DNA from: Cricetomys ansorgei
Taxonomy: Eukaryota > Chordata > Mammalia > Rodentia > Nesomyidae
Assembly (NCBI GenBank): GCA_026225945.1
Contig: JAMJFZ010001758.1
Location: 38,166 to 102,165, forward strand
Direction of reading: 5' to 3'
DNA length: 64,000 bases
The notes under the pieces were generated by a model, which saw only the letters and a list, made by a program, of their open reading frames with translations, did no database searches and had not been told where the DNA came from. Positions within the stretch are counted from its first letter, which is position 1; every line of letters starts with the position of its first letter. The position numbers were made by a program, and so were the translations under genes. Below are positions 34,701-47,063 of the stretch, piece by piece.

Positions 34701-36342
34701 CAAGAGAGTAGCCAAAGGGATGAGTAACGGAGGGAGTGGGTCTATAAGAGATAGAAGATGCAGATCAGGAAGTGTGCAGTTAGCAATGAATGCTGTACAT
34801 TCATTTTACTTTTTAACTTCAGCCTTAAGCATCTCTGGTCACAATCTCTGTCCATCTCTGCCAACAACAGTCACTCAGCAATTACATGTTATCTGATGTG
34901 CCCAGAAACTTAGGTCAGAACAATGAGGAAATAAAAATTCCAGGCCTGGAGGACCTGGCTTCCAATGATATCACATCCTCCTAGTTCCAGTCACAGAAGA
35001 ATATACTGTTAAGGGTTGTTGGTGATTGCAGTAGAAGCAACTCTGAATTAAGTACATAGCAAGAAGGATCACGCCCCAATGGCAATCACCCATCTTCCAA
35101 CCACATTACCATCCTTTGCTCTGTAGCAGCTTCAAGATCATCGAGTATTCTCTCTCTCACTCTCATAGGTTTGTCTGTGTGATGCGCATGTGTTTGTGTG
35201 TATGCATGTTTGCATGTATGTGGACGCTAGCATGAGTGGAGGCCCAAGGTTGATGTTGGGTGTCTTCCTCAGTTGCTTCCCACCTGATCTATCAAGGCAT
35301 GGTCTCTTACTGAATCTGGAATTCATCGCAAGCTAGTTTGGCTGGCCAGCTTGATTTAGGAATTTCCTGCTTCTGCCTCCCAAATGCTGGTAGGATTACA
35401 GGGTCAGATTACTGCCATGGCTACTTGGCTTTTACGTGAATTCTGAGGATCTGAACTCTGATACTCTGATAGATACACATTTGCATGGCAGGTGCTTGAG
35501 TCACTGAGCCATCTCCCCTGGCTTCTAGTATTTCCTTAAGTGATTACATCTCGCCTTGTTTTCACTTACTACTAACCAGTTGGTAGCCCTTTAAGGACAA
35601 TGTTTCTGGCATTTGTCAGATACCTGAAAGGAGGAGTTATCCTTGAGCAAGAGACATCAGGAAGAAGGGGAAAGGGGAATGAGTATGAGGGTGGGCATCA
35701 ACAATGAACCTGTACTTCTGAATTTTGCCTGGATTTTAAGTCTGGAAATATAACTTCTAAGGTGCTTAAAGACTGCATTTTTATTTTTTTATTTTTTTTT
35801 ATATTTATTTCCTCTATCTGCTGTTTTCCAGCCCCGTGTAACAGCATCTCCTTTGGATTCGGGTCTGAGGATGATGAATACATTCTACCCTGTAGCAGTG
35901 GCTTCACCGGGAGCATCACAGTCAGGTGCCAGTCCTCTGTGTGGCGGGTCATCAGGGAGTCCTGCGTGCTCTTTCAGCTGGCAGAACTGAAGAAGGTGAC
36001 TCATTTTTTAGGGACTTGGCAGTTTGAATTTCACAGCGGGCATCTCCCAGAGAGTGTTGCTAGGTAGAGGGTCAAACACAACTATTTATATCTGTGGATA
36101 GAGTGTAAAAATAGGAGGTCAATGTTGGGCCTTGGTTAGCTAAGGATTAACATGACTGGCAGAGTCGTAAAATGCCTGAGTTGATGATTATGTCTTAGTA
36201 GGGTGAAGTCACTCAATGCTGACAAGTATGGCAGACGTCCAGGAGGTCTTGGAGTTGAAGAGTAAAGGAGAAGCATGAGTCAGGCCAACATGGTTTATAT
36301 AAGTGAGAATGTGTCTGGTCTACCAAATACATATGTGTGTGT

Positions 36343-36428
<86 letters not shown>

Positions 36429-39400
36429 GGAAACAAAAGACCAAGCGGCCAGAGGTCCATCTCATAACAGTAATGATGATATGGAAACAGGGTCACTTGA
36501 TTCCTAGTCCAGTGCTGGAGCTTCTGCTCTAACTTTGTATTTAAAAAAAAACAAAAAAAACAAAAGAGGAGGTAAATGGTCAGGAACAGGACAATTCAAA
36601 TCACAGGGAAGAGTTTTCCAGACTGGCTCAGACACTGTTTTTGTAGCAGACCTCTGTACCGAGTAGAGTTTCCATGCCAGCCAGAGAAACAGCTATTTCT
36701 CCCTTTCTGCCCTCTATATCCTCACTTGTGAACTAGGAGCGGGAAGTCACTGGAGTCTAGTCTTGCCCTCTCCTTCCTTTCCTCCGTTCTGAACACAGGC
36801 AACAGTAGGACTCGTTGATCCCAGGATATGAGGGAAGGCAGAGACAGTGCAATCAACTGAGAACAGGGAGGTTGGGTCTGGATCCTGGGTTGATGGAAGC
36901 GAACGCCCCTACTTGCTGCTTTCTATGTTATCCCAGCATAGCAGAAGCAGATTAGGAGCTGAAGGGAGAAGTGAGACCCTAAACCCAGTGACACAGTGGG
37001 GATTGACCAAAGCCCAGTTGTCAAACTGGCACACATGTCCATCTATCTTCTCACCCGTGGAGGAAGTACAGGATTGGTACTGGCAGAGCTCGGCACTGGC
37101 ATTACCGCTTCTGACTGAGGACTCCTTGCAAAGTCACCAAATCTCACTGGTTAACCACTTTTCCATAACTGAGGTTATGATGTCTTTGAAAATGTCTCTG
37201 GCAGAATTTTTCATGATCCAGTTTCCTTAGTGCTAAAATATCAGTGATAACACCACTTCCTTCAAAGAGAGTTTAGGACGCTCAAACAGCACATTACTGT
37301 CAAGCATTTAGCATAGTGCCTAGAATAGAAGAATCACTATTGTCGTAGTTTGTGGGTTTTGTGGGTACAGGGTGGGGGGGTTCCCGAGATGGTAAGTGGC
37401 ACAGAGTCATCAACCCAAGGAGCTCAGACTCTAGGGAAACCTCCATGGTGAGAATCCAGTCTATTGTGTGGGGAAGCTGGTTTTTATGGAGAAAATAGGG
37501 TGAAGCACAAGGGAGAGGCCCAATAGCACTGGCCTATGCTTGCTGGATACTTCAATCAGCCTATCTAAAGCTTGCTAATCAGAGGGGGATGGGTAAGGTC
37601 AGTAAAAGCCTGATCATCCATTGGCTTGTATGTAAAGGCTCTTAGCTTATCCATATTACTAATGTTGGTGAACAACGTTTCCATAAAGACAGAGGAAATG
37701 CGCACTGCCCTGGTAGGGCTCAATTGGTATGCTGGGAACCACCGTTTTAAAGGGTGATGTGATTTTCCATGGGCTGGGGTACTGGTCTAGTGCAGGCCTG
37801 ATGCCCGCCTCTTTCTCCTACCCCTGGGATCCAGTTGTCACCAAGAGTATTTGCCATTGTTATTGACAGTACTGTATAGTTACCCCCCCGTACACTGCTC
37901 TGTTTGCTCCCTAGCTAAGACATCTGGTTGAAGTCTAATGATGTGCAGGCATTTCTGTTTTCCCCCTCAGAACCTAATCTTTTTTATTTTTGTTTTTTAT
38001 TTTTAGAATTTCAATATGATTGCAGGCAACATCACAGAGGCAGACGTGTCATCTTTGGTGCGAAATCTTTCCAACATCATTCAGCAAAGCCCATCCACCA
38101 CCGTGGGGAATCTGGCTTCCGTGGTGTCACTTCTGAGCAACATTTCATCCCTGTCGCTGGCACACTCTCTAACAGTGTCTAACTTTACACTGAAGGTACG
38201 ATCTGTCTACACTCGGAGGGTTCACTTTATTTATTTTTAATTTTATTTTATTTAGCTTTTCTGAGACTGGGTCTCACAATATCATTCTGGCTAGCCTGCC
38301 ATGGAATATATAGGCCAGACTGGCCTTGACCTCCTGGAACCCATCCTGCTTTAGCCTTCCGAGCACTATGATTACAGGCACACAGCACTACACCCAGGCT
38401 GAAGGTCTTGCTTCAAATGCTACACCTTCTAGGTGATGTAGTAAGAGCCTGGATGATGGGGGAACTTGTGAGAGAGACAGAGAAGCCATGTAACTGTGTG
38501 AGATTCATTGGCTTTTCCACAATGTGCACTCTTCGGATCCACAGACTAAATTCAAATCTGCCACGAACAGGCTGCTTGTCAAGAAAGGTTCAGGATTACA
38601 GGACGGGTAGGCTTCTGCAATATTGAACACAGTCATTCACACTTAATTTCTTTCCCAGACTCCATATTGAGGATTGAACCTAGGGCTCAATGCTTGCCAG
38701 ACCAGCTCTCTGTTACTGAGCTATACTCCCAGTGCTCAGTGTTCTGAAATCTGTGGTTGTAAGTTCTAACTTTAGCAGTATACAGTTTAAGAACTCTTTT
38801 CTCTTGGCTGGTTTAGTTCAGATATTTGCATTTGACTTAAAGCCGCAGGATAATATTTGCTGTAAGAATGGCCTCCCTGGGATGCACACCATGCTCCAGG
38901 GTAAGCCTCATGCCCAGCAGTGGGTTCTCAACAAAAATGAACTCAGTGGCACTTTTGGAGGCTCTTTGTCTCCTGATGCTTTGCCAAGGCGTTTGTCTTT
39001 TCCCTTCCAGGTCCTTTGAGTATGTATTATGGTTTCCAGTTTTGTGTTTTTATGGGATTCCTGTGTGAACGAACCTGTATGTCTCTGCCTCTGTGTGTGT
39101 TTCTTGTGCTTTTTCTTTGGTTCTTTTTCTGTTTGTTTGTTTTGTCCTATTCTGGTTTATTTGCTTTTATGTTTATCTTACTTTATTTTATTATTATTAC
39201 TTAGATGCCTGCCTGTTTTCTAATGAGAGAGAGAAAGAAAAGGTGTGGATTTGGGTGGGAGTAGAGGTGAGGGGGGATGAGGGAAGCAGTAATTAGAATA
39301 CATTTTACAAAATACAAAATACAAAATACAAAATACAAAAAAATCAATTAAAGAAAAATGGTCATGCAAGCCCTGGTGGCACAGGCCTGTAATTCTGGAA

Positions 39401-42400
39401 CTTGAGAGGCTGAGGTAGAGGAGTGAATTTGAGGCCAAACTTGAGTTCTCTGAAAGAGCAGTAAGTGCTCTCAGAATCTGAGCCATCTCTGCAGCCAGCA
39501 ATTCAATACTGAATTGTTGCTTGAGTCTAGATTTTAAGGATTGCTGATAAAAATTCTTATGCAGTAAACAACAACAAAACCCCACGAACTCACCAATTAT
39601 AATCTGAGCATCTATGACACGAATTCACAAGCTCTTTTTTTTTTAATCAAAAATGGTTTTCTTTCCATACAACATTTCCTGATTATACTTTCTACTCCCT
39701 CTACTCTTCCTAGCTCCCCCAACCCTGCCCCCATCCAGATCTACCCCTTTTCTGTCTCTCCTTAGAAAATAGGCATCTAAGGAATAATTATAAAATAAAA
39801 TAAAACATAGCAGGATAAAACAAAAGTAAATTCTAATGTTTGCTAAAGAAACAAAATGGGAAAGTTGTTCAAAGTCGCGCTCTGTCTTTGAGCTGTAGTG
39901 TGATTGCTGCTTCCGTCATCTTTCCCATCTGAGGGATGAAGGCCTGCATGCTTGTTTGTTGTGGGATGCTTATTTACCCACGCTGTAGTAGAAACCCTCT
40001 GTGATTGCAGATGACTTGGGGCGACCACTCTGGACCCAACTTAAAACAAAAACTTAAAACAAAAACATTTTATTTATCACGTTTGTATGTGTGTATGTGG
40101 GGGTGAGTACACACATGCCACAACACGTGAATGGAGACCAGAAGACAATTGTGGGATCTCTCCTTCAATCATGTGGGGTCTGAGAATCAAACTCAGGTCA
40201 CCAGGTTGGAAGCAGATGCATTTACCCACGGAGGTATTTCACTATCCTGACCCACGTTTCTTTGCCCAGACACTTCTTCTGTATCCAGTAACAGAGCTGA
40301 GTGTAATTCATGAATTTCACTGTGATCCTCAACTCACCCACCCTAGAACCATTTTCCTAATGCTTAATAGGAGACATCATTCCTCTCTTAACTCCCCTGT
40401 CTCCAAAAACCTAAACTGACTTTGATTTCTGTGTTTCAGGATGTCATCAGCATAGCCGATCATATTCTGAATCCAACCTCCATAACTAACTGGACAATTT
40501 TATTACAAGAAGAAAGGGATGCCGGCTCACGACTACTGGAGACACTGGAAGACATCAGCACCCTCATACCTTCCACTGCTCTGCCCCTTAATATTTCTCA
40601 AAAATTCATCGACTGGAAAGGGATTCCAGTGACCCCAGTCCAAAGCACACGAGGTTACAACTACCAGGTCGAAATGACCCAACAAGGTGCCTCTCTGCCC
40701 ATCCGAGGCCACGTGCTTATTGAACCAGACCAGTTCCAGAAGTCCCACCCAAAGACTATTATCAGCATGGCCTCACTGACCTTCGGGAACATTCTACCCA
40801 TTACCCACAGAGGAAATGCACGGGTCAATGGTCCCGTGATAGCCACACTTATCCAAAACCATTCCGTCGGTGAGATTTTCCTGAACTTTTCCAAGATAGA
40901 GGGAAACCTGAGCCAACCTCAGTGTGTGTTTTGGGATTTCAGTCACTTGCAATGGAGCGACGCAGGCTGCCAACCCGTTAATGAAACTCCAGACACGGTG
41001 CTGTGCCGATGCACTCACCTGACCTCTTTCTCCATGCTCATGGCTCCCTTTGTTCCCCCCTCAGTCATCCCTGTGGTGAAATGGATTACGTATATAGGAC
41101 TAAGTGTCTCCATTGCAAGTCTGATCTTATGCCTGATCATCGAGTCTCTGTTTTGGAAGCAAACCAAGAAAAGTCAAACCTCATACACCCGCCATGTTTG
41201 CCTGGTGAACATCGCCCTGTCACTCTTGGTTGCTGATGTTTGGTTCATCATTGCTGCCACCGTGGATGCCACCGTCAGCCCCTCTGGCGTCTGCATAGCT
41301 GCGGTGTTCTTTGCCCACCTTTTCTACCTGGCTTTGTTCTTCTGGATGCTTGTCCTTGGCATCCTGCTGGCTTACCGAATCATCCTGTTGTTCCATCACA
41401 TGACAGTACCCACCATGATGGCTATTGGGTTCTGCCTGGGCTACGGGTGCCCTCTTCTTATATCCATCGTCACCATTGCAGTCACTCAACCTGGAAATAG
41501 CTACAAAAGGACCAGTGCGTGCTGGCTTACCTGGTCTGATGAGAGCAAACCTCTCCTGGCGTTCGCTGTTCCTGCATTGACTATTGTGGGTGTGAACTTG
41601 GTCGTGGTGCTGCTGGTCCTCAGGAAGCTCTGGAGGCCAGCGGTTGGAGAAAGACTGAGTCGTGATGACAAGGCCACTGCCATCCGCATGGGAAAGAGCC
41701 TCCTCATTCTGACCCCACTGCTAGGGCTCACCTGGGGCTTTGGCACAGGAACAATGGTGGACAGCCAGAATCCAGCTTGGCATGTTCTTTTTGCTTTACT
41801 CAATGCTTTCCAGGTAAGAACAATAAGAACGCCAAGTTGTGTTCCCATGTCATTGGAGTAAGTCTAGAGACCTAGGGTTGGTGGATGACGATGACCTCAT
41901 CTCCTTGGCCCCAGCAAGTCTAAAACACAAAGTACACAGAATCAGCGAGAAGACAAACCCATCCGTTTCCCCCAACAGTTGGTGTCATGCCGAACTAGGA
42001 TCTTGAACGCTCTCAGTAACCCACTGCTGAGTTTCAGTCTATCAGAGTCCACAATAACTAACATTTCTCTCTCTTGTGGTTAACTCGATCCTCATTCTCT
42101 CGAACAAATCTCTGACAAAGCAAAGAAAGAGAAATAAGCCAGACGTCCTTGTTGACATTGACGGACACAGATCAAGACCCTGGTATTTAATAAATAGACG
42201 CCAGCAGCCTGACACCAACAGCCAGATTTTGTCAACAACATTTTCTCAGAACAACCACGCCCATTAAAGTACATAGGCCCTTTTCTCTCCACTAGAACAG
42301 GAATTACAACAGGCTTTATGTATCTTACAAAGCCTAAAAGACTTACAATTTCGTCTTTACATGCACAAAAAGCTTTCTGATCCTTACTAGTAAGGACAGC

Positions 42401-45400
42401 TTTTATGTCCTCCAAGTCAGAGTGTTGGGAATAAATGAAAAGAATAATCCTTAGGTTTTGATGTATCGGGAAGATGGTCTCCAGTCCTGGTTTATTGCAG
42501 ATAATGCCAGACCACCTGGGGCAATGGCTTAGGGACATGGTAGACACACTTTTGGGTTCCGGAGTCAGGTGTGTTTTCTCTGAAATACCAACTGTATGTC
42601 TAATGTCTCGATCCCTCACTTCTCCCAGCGGATGAGTGGGGTCCACAATAATATTTATAGTTCAATTGTGAGGATTCAGAGAGATAACTTAGCACCTGGC
42701 ATGGTACCTCATACTCAGCAAATGCTTAGAGAGTTTCCTAAAGGCATTACACCAGTCAACACAAAAGCGAACGCTCAGGTGGTAATAGAGATGTGGCCGC
42801 AGGGAGCACACACCCGACAGTGACAGTTTTGAGAGCTCTAAGAAGGGCAGGCCTGTGAGCGGCATGATATTTGAATAAGCACAAATGAAAGATCCTCTGA
42901 CTGGGAGGAAGAAAGCCTTGGCCAAGGGTTTCTGAGAGATGTACTTGAAGAGACGGTTACTCGAAGAGGCCACCATCCTCCTCTGAGCCGTAGGGATGCT
43001 GAACCTCAGTGTCTGTTGCTGTCACAGGTACGTGATGGGTGCTTGTTAAATACTTGGTCTAAAGACCGAGACACCGCGGCCGTCGGCTGCTATTTAGGGC
43101 TTTGAATGACACTATAGCAGAGGGTCAAGTTCCACATGAGCTCACAGCTCCACGCATTCAATCATTTGTTCATCTATACATTGTGAACGGTATCTGTGAG
43201 GGCTTTGTGATGTCCCAGGCACTGCAGAGCTCACACTGTTCCTGCCTTCTAGAAGCCTACAGGCCAGTGGGGAGGGCACACAAGAAAACAAGTTCGAATT
43301 GTGCATGCAGTGTATCCCTGTCATCCCAGCACTCAGAGGGTAGAGGAAAGGGAATTGCAAGTTTGTGGCTAGCCTGGCCTATGTAGCAAGTGTCAGGCTA
43401 TCCCAGGTTATAACATGAGGCCTTACCTCCAAAAGTGGGGAAAAAAAAATCAACATTAGAACATTAGGTGTTATAACAGCATGATAAAATTATATCATAG
43501 AGATTATAGATGATTTCTTACCTGGAAAAGAAAATATAACGCAGCACACGTGATTTACTCTTTGCTTTTGGTTGTTGTTAAAGGGATTTTCCATCTTCTG
43601 CTTTGGAATTCTCTTGGATAATAAGGTATGTGAATATTCATTTCTCCCTTCATTCCCCAATGCAGGCATATTCAAAAACTTCCCCTTCAGTTCCAAGGCC
43701 CTTGTTATATATCCATGGTGGCTACCAAGGTGGTTATAAAATCCTGTAATTTTACAAAAGGCAGACTCATCCAGAAGACAAAGGAACTAATGTAGTTGAA
43801 TGCTGCTGTGGAGTTCAACGAGAAAGACAAGAAAGCATATTCATAACTGCAAACCCTGTCTGACCTCAGCAGAGGGAAGCACCACCATGCCCAGTGCCAG
43901 ACTCACAGTAAAACCCAAGCATCTCAGCTCAGGTGTTTTATTGATTCAGAACGTCTTAGTTGTTCTGCTGATACCATGTGCAGATCATAAGGAATTAAAC
44001 GTCTCCCATAGAAATCCTACACCTGCAGACAATACAGAATGCCAAGACACAGGCTAGCCCCTCACCCAACAGTGCATAAAAACATTTTAAACATAACTTA
44101 AAAATAAACTTCCCCAACAGAACTAAGCAATCCCTTTGTGATGGAGCTATATAGATTCATTCACAAGTAAAGTGAGCATCACAGCAAAGAAAAAGAGAAA
44201 GACTTTTTGCACTTAATCTTTCGAAGCCTGGTGCAGTGGTAAGAATCTATAATCCTAGAACTCAGAAGGCTGAGGCAGGAGGATTGCAAATTCCAGGCCA
44301 GCTTGTAGTACACAGGAAATTCCAGACCAGCTAGAACACTGAGATCCTGTTTCAAAAGCAAGCAAGCAAACAAGCAAACTCTCTTTCTAATTTATAGTAT
44401 GCTCCAGCTGTGACTGAAGGGTCGAATTGCTTGCTGAGAAAATGAATTCTATCTTGCACCTTGAATTCCTTTGCTTATTCATTTTAAACTATGCAGAAAG
44501 GATCCAACTTCCAAATTTCCAGGCTATCAAATACTAGTAGTTTCTCAGATTAAAGAAAATTCTCAACTAAAGATTATCAGTTTTAGTGAAAGATAAGAGG
44601 GAAAAAAAAATGGTAAAGAACCATGTTCCTTGTTTCCTCCCAAGCAGCAAGGAGTTATGTGGAGAGGTAAAGGCAGTAATGGATGCTTTAGTAAGAAGAC
44701 AAAAAGATTCTATTACTGAGGCTGCAGTTGCACTTGCAGCGGACCTGGGTTCGGTTCCCGGCACCCACACGGCGACTTACAAACATCTGTAACAGCCATT
44801 CCAGGGGATCACATGCCTCTTCTAAATCAATACTAAAAGTAAAAAAAAAAAAAAAAAAAAATTTAATTATGAACTCATTTGCCATATATTACCACCCATT
44901 TACAGACAGGAATTTTGCTACGATTGCCACGTTCCTACCAGACACATGGGTAGGAAACCTTTCCTCCACTGGTGAACTTCACTCCAGAGATTATTGACAG
45001 TTGTCCGTGTGTTATTACGTTTGATGCTGCTGTGTCATGTTCAATTCTAGCTTCGCTTCCGGGAAGAGAGGCTATGAGAACAGTCTATTAGATATTTATA
45101 CCAATGGTCTAGAAGTGTTGCTTAGAAGTGATGTCATTAAGTAACAGTTTACAAGGGTGCTTTTCATCTTAGTATGTTGATACCTGATCATTTGTCTCTA
45201 TTCAGCCTTTTTTTTTTTTTTTTTTAACGCCCTGACAGCTGCGACAACTTCTGTCCAAAAAGTTGACTCCGTTGAGCTCAGGAAAGCAAACATCAAAGGT
45301 AATGACCTTCGAGTCTGACACCAGTTTGCTATTTTCCCCCATTTATGTCATCTGTGGCAAGCTCACTTCTGTGCAAGGCCCTTGCTTTTCTGTCATCATT

Positions 45401-47027
45401 ACTTGGTATGTGCCTGGCCAGGGTTGGTGTCTAAATAAAGAGCTACTGAGTAAGGGGGGTGAGGGGGGGGTGTCTGGGCAAATGCATATGAAGGCTTGAA
45501 ACCTACAAGATCTGTGCTGGTGTGTCAGGGTGCAGGAGATGTAGCATCAGGCTGTCACCGGTCACTGGTAGCAGCCAGAATGTTCAAAGACAGCATCTGC
45601 AAACAAGATGTCAGTGTGGTTTTTGGGCTGTACTATATAGGTGAGATTAAAAACAGAGGTTAAAAAAAATGAGAGGAATCCTTAGCATACATAGGGCACA
45701 GGGAAGTGACAACATGCTTTGCCTGTCCTCCATGACTTCATTCATAAGATTCTTTGATTCTCAGCCTGTGCGGGGTCTCCTTTCTCTTCCCATGTCTGCT
45801 TACACCCACCCCGTTATTGCCTTGTTTACTAAGGTAGAGATCTCCGTATTCAATAAAAAGCCAACCCGCTTAACTGTACACAAACTTACATGGGTAGACT
45901 TTTAAAACAGTAGACTTTCAAAATAAAGTGTGGTGGTACACAGCTGTGGTGGTTTGAATAAGAATAGCCTCAATAGGCTCATACGTTTAAATGCTTAGTT
46001 AAGGGGTTAAGGGGCGTGGCCTTGTTGGAGGAGGTGCGTCACTGGGGGCGGGCTTCAATGTTTCAAAAGCCAACCGCAGATCCTGCCCGCGCATATCAGG
46101 GTGAAGCTCTCAGCTGTTCCTCCAGCGCTTTGCCTGCCTGCCGTGGCATGCACCGTGGTGATAATGGACTAACCCTCTGAAACTGTAAGCAAGGCCCCAG
46201 TTAAATGTTTTCCTTTACAAGAATTGACTCGGCCATGTTGTCTCTTTCTAGCAATAGGACAGTAACTAAGGTAACAGCTATGATGTCGATGTTTAGGGAA
46301 GTGTAGGCAAGAGAATCAGGAGTTAAAGGCCAGCTCTTGAAACATAAGGGGTTTGGTCTACCTTTGGCAACACAGAATAAAAACAAAATAATGGGCTGGG
46401 GAGAAGCTCAATGGTTAAGAGCACTTGCTGGTATTCCAGAGCTCTTGAGTTCAGTCCCCAGCACCCACTTTAGGCACCTCATAACCGTCTGTAACTCCAG
46501 GTCCAGAAGTCATGTTATATAGTCTCGGGAGGAGGAAGTTCCAGAAAAGAACACACATCGCTGAACGAAATGGGGCAGGGCACTCCCCACCCTTCAGAGC
46601 AAGAAGTCAGTGTTTTCCTCATTGAAAACCAAAGACAGAAAAAACATCCCAAAGAGAAATAAAACAGAAGCCAAGGTGCAAATGCCTGGCAGCATCTCTT
46701 CTTGTTTCTGACATGTCCTGTAGTGTGCTTCAGATGTGAGGGAGGTCTCTGGGCAGCACCGGTCACCCAGGGACTGTTTCCTCTGCATTCATGGCCCTCC
46801 CCCATTGTGATTCAAGCCAGGTGGTAAAAATTAGATTTTTTTTTTTTCTGTAGTTGTTGTTACCTGGTTAAATGATTGTCCCAGTTTTACTTCCTGTTTC
46901 TGTGATAAACCATCAGGAAAAAAGCAACTCAGAGAAGAAAGGGCTTGTTTGGTTCACATTTCCAGGTCATTTGCTACACTGAAGTCCAGGTGGCAGGAGC
47001 CTGAGACAGCTGATCACAGTCAGGGGC

Positions 47028-47063
<36 letters not shown>

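Noticed and set aside
36847..37230. 127-codon frame in intron 8
   Set aside because: Sequence unlike any family I know; no splice acceptor or donor fits a cassette exon in phase.
40422..40439. ATG at 40422 as an alternative start for exon 10
   Set aside because: It lies in the intron 9 polypyrimidine/acceptor region. The acceptor CAG at 40437-40439 and phase 0 from exon 9 explain the frame.
42092..42646. 184-codon minus-strand frame in intron 10
   Set aside because: No family resemblance, no conserved motif, and intronic to a well-defined gene on the other strand. Chance open frame.
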